Part shown: piece by piece, positions 1-9,187 of the stretch
Position numbering within the stretch: the stretch's first letter is position 1
Layout of the letters: every line of letters begins with the position of its first letter
Source: Candidatus Aceula lacicola
GTDB taxonomy: Bacteria > Omnitrophota > Gorgyraeia > Zapsychrales > Aceulaceae
Direction: 5' to 3'
Length of the DNA: 36,577 bases
Assembly: GCA_030765785.1 (NCBI GenBank)
Contig: JAVCCC010000039.1
Location: 1 to 36,577, forward strand
Translations under genes and position numbers: made by a program
Notes under the pieces: model-generated
What the model was told of the DNA's origin: nothing
Database searches by the model: none
What the model saw: the letters and a program-made list of their open reading frames with translations, nothing else

Positions 1-2
1 GC

Positions 3-1345
3 ATTTATGATTTATTTTCTAGAGGTGTCAACTGGTCAGATATCAATGTTTTAAGTGACCAAGGTGTCAACTGGACAAGCATCTATGATTTATCTTCTAG
101 AGGCGTCAATTGGGAAGACATCAATGTCTTAAGTGACCAAGGTGTCAATTGGGCAAGCATTTATGATATGAGTTCACGTGGTATCAATTGGGAAGATATC
201 AATGTCTTGAGCGATCAAGGCGTCAACTGGTCAGATATCAATGTGTTGAGCGACGCAGGTATCAGCTGGGCAGATATTAACGCGATGAGCGACGCAGGCA
301 TCAACTGGTTTGATATTGGGATTCTGTCAGATGCTGGTATTAATTGGCAAGACATTCAAACGTTGTCTGAGAACGGTATCAACTGGGAAGATTTTCAGGT
401 TATGAGCACTAGAGGCGTTAATTGGTCTGATTTTAATGCAATAAGCAAGACTGGAATTAATTGGAATGATTTTGTTACGTTAACGGCTGCAGGAATAAAT
501 TGGGTAGATATAGGTACTCTTTCGGATGCTGGAATCAATTGGGCAGATATGAAAATTATGGGAACAGCAAATGTCAATTGGGCAGACATAAGAATTTTAA
601 CAGAAGCTGGGGTTAATTGGATTGATATCGGTCACTTATCTGATGCAGGTGTCAACTGGCTTGACATTGGAAGCCTTAGTGACGTAGGAGTTAACTGGTC
701 AGATATCGGTGTTTTGGCAGCAACAGGTATTAATTGGGCAGATTTTAGAAGCTTATCTGTTGCAGGTGTCAACTGGGTTGACATTGGAAGCCTTAGTGAC
801 GTAGGAGTTAACTGGTCAGATATCGGTGTTTTGGCAGGAACAGGTGTTAATTGGGCAGATTTTAGAAGCTTATCTGTTGCAGGTGTCAACTGGGTTGACA
901 TTGGAAGCCTTAGTGACGTAGGAGTTAACTGGTCGGATATCGGTGTTTTGGCAGGAACAGGTGTTAATTGGGCAGATTTTGGCGCGTTAACTATTGCAGG
1001 AATTAATTGGACAGACTTTAGGTCCTTTTCTCAAGCTGGCGTTAATTGGATTGATCTTGGGGCCTTAACAGACGCAGGAGTAAATTGGGCAGATATCGCT
1101 GAGCTCACCGCAAAAGGAATTAATTGGGCTGATATTGGGATTCTGTCAGCTGCTGGCATTAATTGGACAGATGTTGTTACGATGTCTAAAAATGGCGTCA
1201 ACTGGGAAGACATAGCGTATATGGCGGGAACAGGTATCAATTGGGATGATATGGGCGTAACAAGCAACTCTGGAGTTAATTGGAGCGATTTGGCTGCGAT
1301 GACAAGTGCAAGTATAAACTGGAATGATATTGCTTATTTAGCTGA
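3..1345 (+). repeat. 39-bp / 13-residue tandem protein repeat array
   Basis: At least 34 in-frame 39-bp units run from the left edge. The core reads G(V/I)NWxD(I/F) and the linker is often LSDAG. One unit has GISW and one has NVNW; the last, SINWNDI, marks the decayed end. At the 5' end the units form a two-unit (78-bp) higher-order repeat in which one member reads WxSIYDxSSRG. The array continues beyond the window, so its true length is unknown. Confidence 0.95.
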
Positions 1346-2126
1346 TAACGCACAGCTGCTGGTAACAAACGTCAATACTATTTTAGGCGTTTGCAACACT
1401 CTTAATTCCTTAACAGGAGACCCTGCCGATGCTTCATCTTCAGATACTTTATTTGGAAGAATTAATCTTCTTTTGGATGTAACAGGGACAGGAACTAATT
1501 TAAGCTCAGATATTGAAACGATATTGGCAACAGTGACCACTCTTGAAGAAAACATTGGAACGTCTGATGATGTCTCTTCTTCATCTACGGTGTTTGGTGA
1601 TTTGAAGGAAATCGAAGACTATGTTGATACGCTTGAGACGTTGTTAGGTGTTTCGGGCGATACAACTGAAGAGAGTGTTTTTGGTGAACTATCTAAGCTT
1701 GCGACAATCAGCGAGCTTGTTGACAAGGCAAAGAGTGGTGCTGAGGCGGCTTTAGGTGAGGCATCAGGTATTCGTCAGGAGCTTGGCGCTAAAGGCATGA
1801 CGCCAAGCGTTTATCAAAAGCTAAAGAATTTAGACACCACAATGGAAGAGCTAAAGATTGCGTCAGAGACAATTTCAGAAAGCCAGCTTGAGACAGGAAA
1901 TCTTGCCTCTGATATGCTTTCAAAGTTATCAAATCTTGTAGAGGAGTCGGCAAAATCTCTTGGCGTTCAGGATATGATCGTCGAATCGCTATCGTCTGTA
2001 GATGCGGGCAATATGGATAAAGTGCATCAAAAGCTTGCAGAAATTACGACAAAGCTAGAGGCTTTAAGAGAAGCTGTTGGGCAACAGGATGTTGTTATTA
2101 AGAGTTGGTTTGAGTCCAGCGAATAA
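3..2126 (+). CDS. Giant-type repeat protein with 13-residue GVNWxDI repeats and coiled-coil-like C-terminus (5' partial)
   Basis: The reading frame is open from the left edge (first full codon at base 3), so the gene starts outside the window; the ATG at 168 is an internal Met of the repeat array. At least 34 copies of a 13-residue unit, approximate consensus GVNWxDIGxLSDA, fill the frame to about base 1345. Asn-Trp and the following Asp-Ile/Phe are almost invariant. The roughly 260-residue tail changes character: three spaced copies of a motif ending in TLFG, TVFG or SVFG, then a Leu/Glu/Lys-rich stretch that looks helical or coiled-coil. It ends in WFESSE with no membrane segment or LPXTG-like signal. 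I do not recognise the family. Giant repeat proteins are known in Omnitrophota, and a surface or adhesive role is a guess. The gene ends 44 bp before an exported membrane protein and heads the ATPase cluster. Confidence 0.85.
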   Translation: MYDLFSRGVNWSDINVLSDQGVNWTSIYDLSSRGVNWEDINVLSDQGVNWASIYDMSSRGINWEDINVLSDQGVNWSDINVLSDAGISWADINAMSDAGINWFDIGILSDAGINWQDIQTLSENGINWEDFQVMSTRGVNWSDFNAISKTGINWNDFVTLTAAGINWVDIGTLSDAGINWADMKIMGTANVNWADIRILTEAGVNWIDIGHLSDAGVNWLDIGSLSDVGVNWSDIGVLAATGINWADFRSLSVAGVNWVDIGSLSDVGVNWSDIGVLAGTGVNWADFRSLSVAGVNWVDIGSLSDVGVNWSDIGVLAGTGVNWADFGALTIAGINWTDFRSFSQAGVNWIDLGALTDAGVNWADIAELTAKGINWADIGILSAAGINWTDVVTMSKNGVNWEDIAYMAGTGINWDDMGVTSNSGVNWSDLAAMTSASINWNDIAYLADNAQLLVTNVNTILGVCNTLNSLTGDPADASSSDTLFGRINLLLDVTGTGTNLSSDIETILATVTTLEENIGTSDDVSSSSTVFGDLKEIEDYVDTLETLLGVSGDTTEESVFGELSKLATISELVDKAKSGAEAALGEASGIRQELGAKGMTPSVYQKLKNLDTTMEELKIASETISESQLETGNLASDMLSKLSNLVEESAKSLGVQDMIVESLSSVDAGNMDKVHQKLAEITTKLEALREAVGQQDVVIKSWFESSE
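645..981 (+). repeat. 117-bp higher-order repeat (three 39-bp units), about three near-identical copies
   Basis: Copies begin at 645, 762 and 879 with exact 117-bp spacing. Each encodes AGVNW(L/V)DIGSLSDV, then GVNWSDIGVLA, then a unit ending in WADF. They differ at only a few bases, whereas neighbouring 39-bp units differ widely. This points to recent unequal crossover or gene conversion inside the array. Confidence 0.9.
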
Positions 2127-2170
2127 GGTGTATTAGTTGTATTTGAAGTATACTAAAACGGAATTATACA

Positions 2171-3559
2171 TTGATTTATAAGAATTATTTAAAAGGGCTG
2201 TTATCCATTGTTTTTATTTTCTTATCTACTGCGTCTTTGTCTGCGCAGAGTCTTTCTATTAATCTAGTTGCTGTTAATGGAACAGATTCTGCTCAAGAGA
2301 CCCCACTCAAATATTATCTTCCCAAAGAGCTTAAGCCGCAGGATATTGTTAATGCTGGTGAGCTTGAAGTGGAATATGATTTAGAAAGAAAAGCTTATTT
2401 TGTGCATGGAAATTTTGATCTGGAACCAAAAGAGTCTCGGACTTTTAAGTTGCAAGTCAAAGATGTGTGGAAAGTCGATCCTGCCGATCTTGAGATCTTA
2501 AAACAGCAAATTGATAAGAATCTGGAAAGATTAGAAGATAGTGAGTTTCATGAGTCAGCAGCAACATTGCGAAATGGCATGTTTAAGAAGATGGAGTATG
2601 TTCTTGAGCGACAACAGAAATTTGAAAATAATATCGAAAGACGCATTGAAGAGTATCGAGCTAATGCTGATATGATCGACGAGCTTAAGCGAAATGCTTT
2701 TTCCACAGGTTATTTAACTTCATATCCTCTCCAGCCGGAACTTGAAACAGATACGGTTAAGCTGATCATTGAAGTAGAAAATCCTTCTTCAGAAGAGGTG
2801 CAAACAGTTTCGTACAGACATTATTTACCACAAGAAATCCGATCATCGCATATAGTTGACGCCCAAGGTTTTGAGGTTCGATTTGATGGAGACAAAGGAC
2901 AGACTTATTTAGCAAAGGAAGAAGAGTTTCAGCCCGGAGAAAAGAAACGGTATATTATTGTTTTGAGAAATGCTTGGAATATTCCAAAGCCAGTCATTGA
3001 CTCTCTTTATAAGCGCGCTCAGAGTTCATTGAATGCTATATTGGAGACAAATGGCAATGATGAGCTTAAGAAAAGCGCAGATTTCTTGTCGAAAAAGATT
3101 TTTGGAAATATTAAACTTATTCAAGAATCTCAGAAAAAAGAAGATTCCATACGAGAACATATTGGTGTGTTTCGAGTAAATAAAGAGCGATACGAAAAAG
3201 CGGACGAAGCCTTGAAACAGCTTGAACGTCTCTTGGCCGTTATTAGTACTAAAAAACTTGAAGAACTTAAAGACCTTGAAAAGTCAAAGGTAAAAAATAT
3301 TTTAAGTAAAATTCAAGCTTTGAGAGGTATGGCGGCTTTGTCTGAAGCTCTCCTTGGTAGGCGTCCATCACTGACTATTATATGGAGAATTATTTGGGGC
3401 ATTTTAACGTTCATTGCTTTATTTACAAGTATTCATTTTTTTACTTGGCAAAAACGATCTAAGCTTATGGGTGAAGAGCATGCAGCGGAAACGGGTGGTG
3501 AGCTTAAAGAAATTGGCGATGCAGAAGAAGATGAAAAAAAGGAAGAAGGATCCGGTTAA
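2171..3559 (+). CDS. Exported coiled-coil membrane protein with two homologous modules
   Basis: The TTG start gives a signal peptide (hydrophobic residues 8-25, ending SLSAQS); no strong Shine-Dalgarno is visible. Two similar modules follow. Each has a beta-rich domain with a YYLPKE / HYLPQE motif and a P(K/G)E-x(3)-(F/Y) strand (about residues 28-105 and 195-275), then a long charged helical segment likely to form a coiled coil. Near the C-terminus, after LLGRRPS, is one membrane helix (about 402-425) and an acidic cytoplasmic tail of about 35 residues (DAEEDEKKEEGSG). Predicted topology is a periplasmic stalk, one anchor and a short cytoplasmic tail. The family is not recognised. Its position between the giant repeat protein and the ATPase genes suggests a linker or stator role, which is inference. 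A candidate -10 box (TATAAT, 3607-3612) lies just downstream, before the alpha gene. Confidence 0.8.
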   Translation: MIYKNYLKGLLSIVFIFLSTASLSAQSLSINLVAVNGTDSAQETPLKYYLPKELKPQDIVNAGELEVEYDLERKAYFVHGNFDLEPKESRTFKLQVKDVWKVDPADLEILKQQIDKNLERLEDSEFHESAATLRNGMFKKMEYVLERQQKFENNIERRIEEYRANADMIDELKRNAFSTGYLTSYPLQPELETDTVKLIIEVENPSSEEVQTVSYRHYLPQEIRSSHIVDAQGFEVRFDGDKGQTYLAKEEEFQPGEKKRYIIVLRNAWNIPKPVIDSLYKRAQSSLNAILETNGNDELKKSADFLSKKIFGNIKLIQESQKKEDSIREHIGVFRVNKERYEKADEALKQLERLLAVISTKKLEELKDLEKSKVKNILSKIQALRGMAALSEALLGRRPSLTIIWRIIWGILTFIALFTSIHFFTWQKRSKLMGEEHAAETGGELKEIGDAEEDEKKEEGSG

Positions 3560-3642
3560 GGCGTTATATTTTCTGACTTTGTCGTAGTTCTTGTAAGTTG
3601 TTGCGATATAATGATTCATATAAAATATAGGGAGGGAATGGA

Positions 3643-5208
3643 TTGGGATCTTTAAGGTACACAGAAGAAGGTTGTGTCCGCTGTATTCGAGGTTGCATCG
3701 TTATTGTTACAGGCTTTGAGAACTGTATTAATGGCCAGTTGATTCGGTTCGGATACGGAACAGAAGGAATTATCCTTGGGTTTGATGAAGAGGAAGCACA
3801 GATTTTAATTGTTAAAGAAGAAGATAAGATTAAAACTGGCGACAAAGCCACGGCTTCGTTGGAGCCATTTAATACTCCTGTTGGAGAAAAGTTTATAGGA
3901 CGCATCATTAATCCTTTGGGTGAAGTTTTAGATGGGCTAGGGCCTCTGGAAGCTGATGCAGAGTACCCTATTTTTATTGATGCTCCAGCAATCCTGACCA
4001 GAGATCCTTTGTGCAAAACGCTTGCAACTGGTATCAAGGTTGTTGATATGATGATTCCTTGCGGCTTTGGACAGAGAGAGTTGATCTTGGGCGACAAAAT
4101 GACTGGCAAGACAACCATCGTAACCGACACAATTCTTAATCAAAAAGACACGGATGTTATTTGTATCTATTGTGCAATTGGAAAAGCACGTTCTGCCTTA
4201 GCTAAGGTTGTTCAGCTATTTCAGGATCGTGATGCATTTGATTATTCGCTCATTGTTGCGGCATATGCGTCCGCTCCGCCTGGTCAGCAATATTTGGCTC
4301 CTTATGTTGCGTGTTCTGTTGGAGAGTATTTTATGCATCAAGGCAAGAATGTTTTTATCGGATTTGACGACTTTACTAAACATGCTTGGGCGTATCGAGA
4401 AATTTCTCTTTTGCTCGGACGCCCGCCTGGTCGAGATTCTTATCCTGGAGATATCTTTTATCTTCATTCAAAAATGATTGAGCGCGCTGCTTTTATGGAC
4501 AAGGAGCATGGTCAAGGGTCAATGACGTTTTTTCCAATTGTTGAAATTTTGGAAGGTGATTTAACTGGATATATTTCTTCAAATCTTGTTTCAATGACTG
4601 ATGGGCAGATTTATCTAAGTACTCCTCTTTTTGGTGAAGGGCAAAAGCCTGCTGTTGATCTTGGGCTTTCAGTTTCTCGAGTTGGAAGCAAGGTCCAGTG
4701 GAAGTCTGTCAAGAGTCTTAGTGGCTCACTTCGCTTGGAATATGTTCAATATAAGGAGCTGATGCGCATCTCAAAATTAAAAACATCTGGTCAAAGCGAA
4801 GAGGCCATACAGCAGCTTAAGGGCGGTGAGATTTTAGGTGAAATTTTAAAACAGGATAAAGATTCTCCCGTGTCATTAGTCGCGCAGGTTTTGATCTTTT
4901 ATGCTGTAAAGAAGAAAATTTTATATGAGCTAACTTTGGATGAGGTCAAAAAATTTCAGTTCGAAATTCTTGATTATGCGAAAGAGAGAAATCCTGATTT
5001 GCTTAAAATTATTGCTGAGCGTCAAGATCTTGACGAAGAGATTGAAAACGGGATGTCGGAGATTTTAGAGCAATACGTAAAAGAAGTTTCTAAAGATAGG
5101 CCGAAAGATGAAGATGATGAAGAAGAGGGAGTTAGCGTTGGCGTTGATGCGCTAGATGCAGCTACTTCGAAGAAGTCAGTTGAAGGACAAGAGGAGAAAA
5201 AAGAGTAG
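3643..5208 (+). CDS. atpA: Divergent F-type ATPase subunit alpha
   Basis: Regulatory, non-catalytic nucleotide-binding subunit of an F1 head. The P-loop is GDKMTGKT (residues 150-157; usual form GDRQTGKT) and the Arg finger lies in SVSRVG (R346). RPPGRDSYPGD and MTDGQI match the family. The TTG start follows GGAGGG with 6-bp spacing; the ATG at 3639 is out of frame and stops within six codons. The protein begins directly at the beta-barrel crown (GCVRCIRG aligns with GTIVSVSDG of E. coli alpha), so the roughly 20-residue N-terminal segment that normally binds delta is missing. A Lys/Glu/Asp-rich tail of about 35 residues extends past the usual C-terminus. It is first in the order alpha-epsilon-c1-c2-b/delta-gamma-beta, unlike both the standard atp operon and the N-ATPase operon. 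Family assignment is firm; the special role is inferred. Confidence 0.93.
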   Translation: MGSLRYTEEGCVRCIRGCIVIVTGFENCINGQLIRFGYGTEGIILGFDEEEAQILIVKEEDKIKTGDKATASLEPFNTPVGEKFIGRIINPLGEVLDGLGPLEADAEYPIFIDAPAILTRDPLCKTLATGIKVVDMMIPCGFGQRELILGDKMTGKTTIVTDTILNQKDTDVICIYCAIGKARSALAKVVQLFQDRDAFDYSLIVAAYASAPPGQQYLAPYVACSVGEYFMHQGKNVFIGFDDFTKHAWAYREISLLLGRPPGRDSYPGDIFYLHSKMIERAAFMDKEHGQGSMTFFPIVEILEGDLTGYISSNLVSMTDGQIYLSTPLFGEGQKPAVDLGLSVSRVGSKVQWKSVKSLSGSLRLEYVQYKELMRISKLKTSGQSEEAIQQLKGGEILGEILKQDKDSPVSLVAQVLIFYAVKKKILYELTLDEVKKFQFEILDYAKERNPDLLKIIAERQDLDEEIENGMSEILEQYVKEVSKDRPKDEDDEEEGVSVGVDALDAATSKKSVEGQEEKKE

Positions 5209-5221
5209 TTAAGGTGAAGTC

Positions 5222-5536
5222 ATGGCAAGATACAAAATTACATTTAAGTTGACTGTTATGACACCTGATGCTTTGGTTTATGAGAATGAGGTTGAGAGTG
5301 TTTTTTTAACAGGGGATCGTGGTGAATATGAAGTGCTTCCGTACCATTATCCGGTTTTAGGTATTTTAAAAAGGGGAAGCATTATTGTTGACTGGAAAGA
5401 GTCGATAAGAATTAAGTCTGGTTTGATACGTTTTTTTGCGAATGATTGTATTATTTTGATTGAGCCAGATCTGACGAGAAGAAAGGTTAAGGAGAGAGAA
5501 GAGGAGATTGCTTACACAGAGGAAACGGATAATTAA
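5222..5536 (+). CDS. atpC: F-type ATPase subunit epsilon, beta-sandwich domain only
   Basis: At 104 residues this matches only the N-terminal beta-sandwich of epsilon. TVMTPDALVYENEVESVFLT corresponds to the VVSAEQQMFSGLVEKIQVT region of E. coli, followed by GDRGEYEVLPYHYPVL and a GLIRFFANDCIILI strand. The C-terminal helical hairpin, which in many bacteria inhibits ATP hydrolysis, is absent; only a short KEREEEIAYTEETDN tail remains. The ATG follows AAGGTG, 13 bp after alpha. If read correctly, this complex lacks epsilon-type self-inhibition, which would favour ATP hydrolysis as an available mode. That last point is inference. Confidence 0.87.
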   Translation: MARYKITFKLTVMTPDALVYENEVESVFLTGDRGEYEVLPYHYPVLGILKRGSIIVDWKESIRIKSGLIRFFANDCIILIEPDLTRRKVKEREEEIAYTEETDN

Positions 5537-5570
5537 AAAGGACGATTTTATTATATAGGGATATTATATT

Positions 5571-5792
5571 ATGCAATGGCGCGAAACCTTTATTATTATT
5601 GCGATTATGTTTGTGGCTGTTATGGGCCCATCGATTGTTATTGCGGTTTTAGGATATGCTGTCGTTAAAGCGCTTGGGCGCAATCCTTCTGCCGCATCAA
5701 AGATTTTTATGGGTATTATTGTTATGCTGATTTTTGTTGAGGCGATATCTATTGTTGCTATTTTGGTTATTTTTCAGCTGTTCGGAAGATAG
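5571..5792 (+). CDS. atpE: F-type ATPase subunit c (c1), proteolipid
   Basis: A 73-residue helical hairpin: helix 1 about residues 7-34, polar loop GRNP (R37-N38-P39), helix 2 about 46-71. The ion-binding carboxylate is E57 in FVEAI, exactly 20 residues after the loop Arg, the same spacing as R41-D61 in E. coli subunit c. The Gln of helix 1 and the Ser after the Glu that mark Na+-binding rings are not present (the residue after E57 is Ala), so proton binding is more likely. The ATG has only a weak upstream purine tract (TAGGGA). It lies 34 bp after epsilon and 14 bp before a second c-type gene. Confidence 0.9.
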   Translation: MQWRETFIIIAIMFVAVMGPSIVIAVLGYAVVKALGRNPSAASKIFMGIIVMLIFVEAISIVAILVIFQLFGR

Positions 5793-5806
5793 GAGGATGT
5801 TAATTT

Positions 5807-6040
5807 ATGGGTTCTGCTGCGCTTATATTATTTTTAATATTTTTCTTTATTATTGCGATTCCTTGTGTTGGTGTTGCAATGCTAGGGTCCGATCTTGTGA
5901 ATCGATTGGCTTTTCATCCAAGCAAAACACCTGCAATACAGTTGAGAGTTATCCTAAAGTTAGTTATTTTGGAAATAATTTCTTTTGGGATGTTGATGGG
6001 CGCATATCATATTCTTGCTGATTACGGGCAAGGGGTATAA
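5807..6040 (+). CDS. Second, divergent subunit c-like proteolipid (c2)
   Basis: A 77-residue hairpin of the same layout as c1: helix 1 about residues 4-34, loop FHPS (F36-H37-P38), helix 2 about 44-70 with E56 in ILEIIS. E56 sits 20 residues after F36, so the carboxylate aligns with E57 of c1, but the loop Arg that contacts gamma/epsilon is replaced by Phe. The glycine-rich packing motif of helix 1 is also weak. GGAGG precedes the ATG, and b-delta follows after 12 bp. The likeliest reading is a second ring subunit, giving a mixed c-ring as known in Acetobacterium; a non-rotating partner is also possible. The call rests on layout and spacing, not strong sequence similarity. Confidence 0.72.
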   Translation: MGSAALILFLIFFFIIAIPCVGVAMLGSDLVNRLAFHPSKTPAIQLRVILKLVILEIISFGMLMGAYHILADYGQGV

Positions 6041-6052
6041 GGAGATTAATTT

Positions 6053-6796
6053 ATGAGTGGAATTTTAATAGTACAGTTTTTAGTTCTTACTTTTTTTGTT
6101 TCGGGTGTTATCATTTTTGTTCTGCATCGAACATTGATATCAAGCACGGAAGGTGCGGTCAATCGTCTTAATTCGGAGACAGAAAGTGCGCGCACCAAGC
6201 AAGCTGAATTAAATCGAAAAATAAAAGAGGCTGACGAGGAGCTTGTTAAAAGAAAGGCTGAAGCCGATGAGGTGGTTAAGAAAATGATGGAAGACGCTGA
6301 AGAAGCGGCAAAAAATGAACAAGCTACGATTGTTGGTAAGGCTCGTAAGACGGCTGAGGATGTTATTACAAAGGCGCAGCGCACTAAGGATATTATTCGA
6401 AAAGATATTGAAAAGGAAGTGCAGCTCCAGATGATTAATGAATGTGTCAAAATTATGGAGGTTGTTTTTAGCGAGAGGGCTAGACAGGTGTTTAGTGAGC
6501 AGCTTGTCAGAGAATTTATAGAAGAATTAAAAAAAGTTGATGCGCATCAGATTAACTTAGATGCCGATGCGATCGATGTTGTTGTGTCTCAAGAAATTTC
6601 TGAAGGAATAAAGAAAGATATTGAAGATATTCTTCTCGGCAAGCTTGGGCGAAAAGTTGTATTTAATTATCAAGTTGATCCAAAAATTTGCGGGGGTGCG
6701 ATTTTAAGATTTGGGACTTTGGCTCTCAATGGAAGTTTAGCCAATATTTTTAAGGAGACTGCGATTTCAATGAAAATGGATATTGAGAAGGAATAA
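6053..6796 (+). CDS. F-type ATPase subunit b-delta fusion (peripheral stalk)
   Basis: 247 residues. A single N-terminal membrane helix (about residues 3-24) leads into a charged coiled coil rich in Lys, Glu and Ala (about 30-130), as in subunit b. The C-terminal part (about 130-245) resembles delta/OSCP: a helical segment, a predicted beta strand KVVFNYQVD, then the delta signature CGGAILRFG (C213-G214-G215) followed by LNGSLANIF, matching the GGIVVRVGD...DGSV region of delta. One chain can therefore supply the membrane anchor, stalk and F1 cap. Fused b-delta chains are known in mycobacteria. AGGAG precedes the ATG, and gamma follows after 9 bp. Separate b and delta genes are absent from the window. 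Confidence 0.87.
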   Translation: MSGILIVQFLVLTFFVSGVIIFVLHRTLISSTEGAVNRLNSETESARTKQAELNRKIKEADEELVKRKAEADEVVKKMMEDAEEAAKNEQATIVGKARKTAEDVITKAQRTKDIIRKDIEKEVQLQMINECVKIMEVVFSERARQVFSEQLVREFIEELKKVDAHQINLDADAIDVVVSQEISEGIKKDIEDILLGKLGRKVVFNYQVDPKICGGAILRFGTLALNGSLANIFKETAISMKMDIEKE

Positions 6797-6805
6797 GAAG
6801 AAGTC

Positions 6806-7657
6806 ATGGGAAAAGCAAATAAAATCAAAGGTGATTTAGACGATATTATTGAGCTTGTTGAGATTATTCAGATTTTAAAAGATGTTGCGGATAATAAATT
6901 TCATACGCTTGCGGGTCGCAAAGATCGTTTTTCACGATTCGGTGAGTCTTTTGTTGAATTTTTTCGGATGATTAGTCTTTCGAGAGTTCGCCACCCGCTT
7001 GTTTCCAATGACAACCCTCGTACAGGAATTGTTGTTATTACATCAGAAGCAGGTTTTATGGGGGATTTAAATACGAAAGTTATCCGTTTTGCTTTGAACG
7101 AACGGGAAAAGTATCCGAATTGTCAGATTATTGCGGTTGGAAGAAAAGGGGCTGCAAAGATGGAGAATGTTGTGAAGGACATGAAAGTTTTTGATGAGAT
7201 TCAAGACACTGGACTTTATCAGGTTGCGATTGATGTCAAAGATTATCTTTATTCTGAAATTATGGAAGGACGCATGGGCCGCACGCTTGTCATTTATCCG
7301 TGGTCTAAGAATTTTATGGTTCAAAAAGCAAGGATTGTAAAGCTTTTGCCTTGTGATGAACTTTTGTCAAAACAGGAAGAGTTTGTTGACAATATAGAGC
7401 ATGTTATCGAAGAATCTGATCCGATAGATATTATTGAGCAACTTTCATCCATGTGGCTTGTTTGCCGTTTTTATGAAATGCTTCATGACACATCGATTTC
7501 AGAGGCTGCGGCACAATCGCAACAATTGGAATCAAGTTTGGATAAAATGAAAAAAACAAAAAAAGGGGTTAAGTTGGCTTTTCAAAAGGCAAAAAAGTCA
7601 GATATTGATAAAAGCATGAGAGAAGTATTTAGTGCTCGAATGATGTCAAAACGTTAA
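6806..7657 (+). CDS. atpG: F-type ATPase subunit gamma (central shaft)
   Basis: 283 residues, close to the usual 285-290. The N-terminal helix with DVADNKF corresponds to the KAMKMVAASK region. ITSEAGFMGDLN matches TSDRGLCGGLN, followed by a Rossmann-like central domain (CQIIAVGRKG). The C-terminal helix contains SISEAAAQSQQLESSLDKM, which replaces the usual SEARMMAMKSATDNA signature, and a FSARMM end. Two long helices flanking a globular domain are kept, so a rotating shaft is plausible. The start has a purine-rich AAGAAG upstream. Divergence is greater than for alpha and beta. Confidence 0.88.
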   Translation: MGKANKIKGDLDDIIELVEIIQILKDVADNKFHTLAGRKDRFSRFGESFVEFFRMISLSRVRHPLVSNDNPRTGIVVITSEAGFMGDLNTKVIRFALNEREKYPNCQIIAVGRKGAAKMENVVKDMKVFDEIQDTGLYQVAIDVKDYLYSEIMEGRMGRTLVIYPWSKNFMVQKARIVKLLPCDELLSKQEEFVDNIEHVIEESDPIDIIEQLSSMWLVCRFYEMLHDTSISEAAAQSQQLESSLDKMKKTKKGVKLAFQKAKKSDIDKSMREVFSARMMSKR

Positions 7658-7676
7658 TTTAAAAGGAGGCTTTTAA

Positions 7677-9179
<1,503 letters not shown>

Positions 9180-9187
9180 ACACAGCT

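Noticed and set aside
395-1555. Several minus-strand open frames across the repeat array
   Set aside because: They are the complement of the repeated GVNWxDI codons and have the same period; no starts or ribosome sites of their own.
168-2126. ATG at 168 as the true start of the repeat protein
   Set aside because: The frame is open upstream to the window edge and already encodes four repeat units before it.
3564-4143. Minus-strand frames opposite the alpha gene
   Set aside because: Antisense of a clear alpha subunit, with no family signal.
5734-6021. 95-residue plus-strand frame across c1 and c2
   Set aside because: Out of frame with both c-type genes, and its Cys/Tyr-rich translation looks like a shadow.
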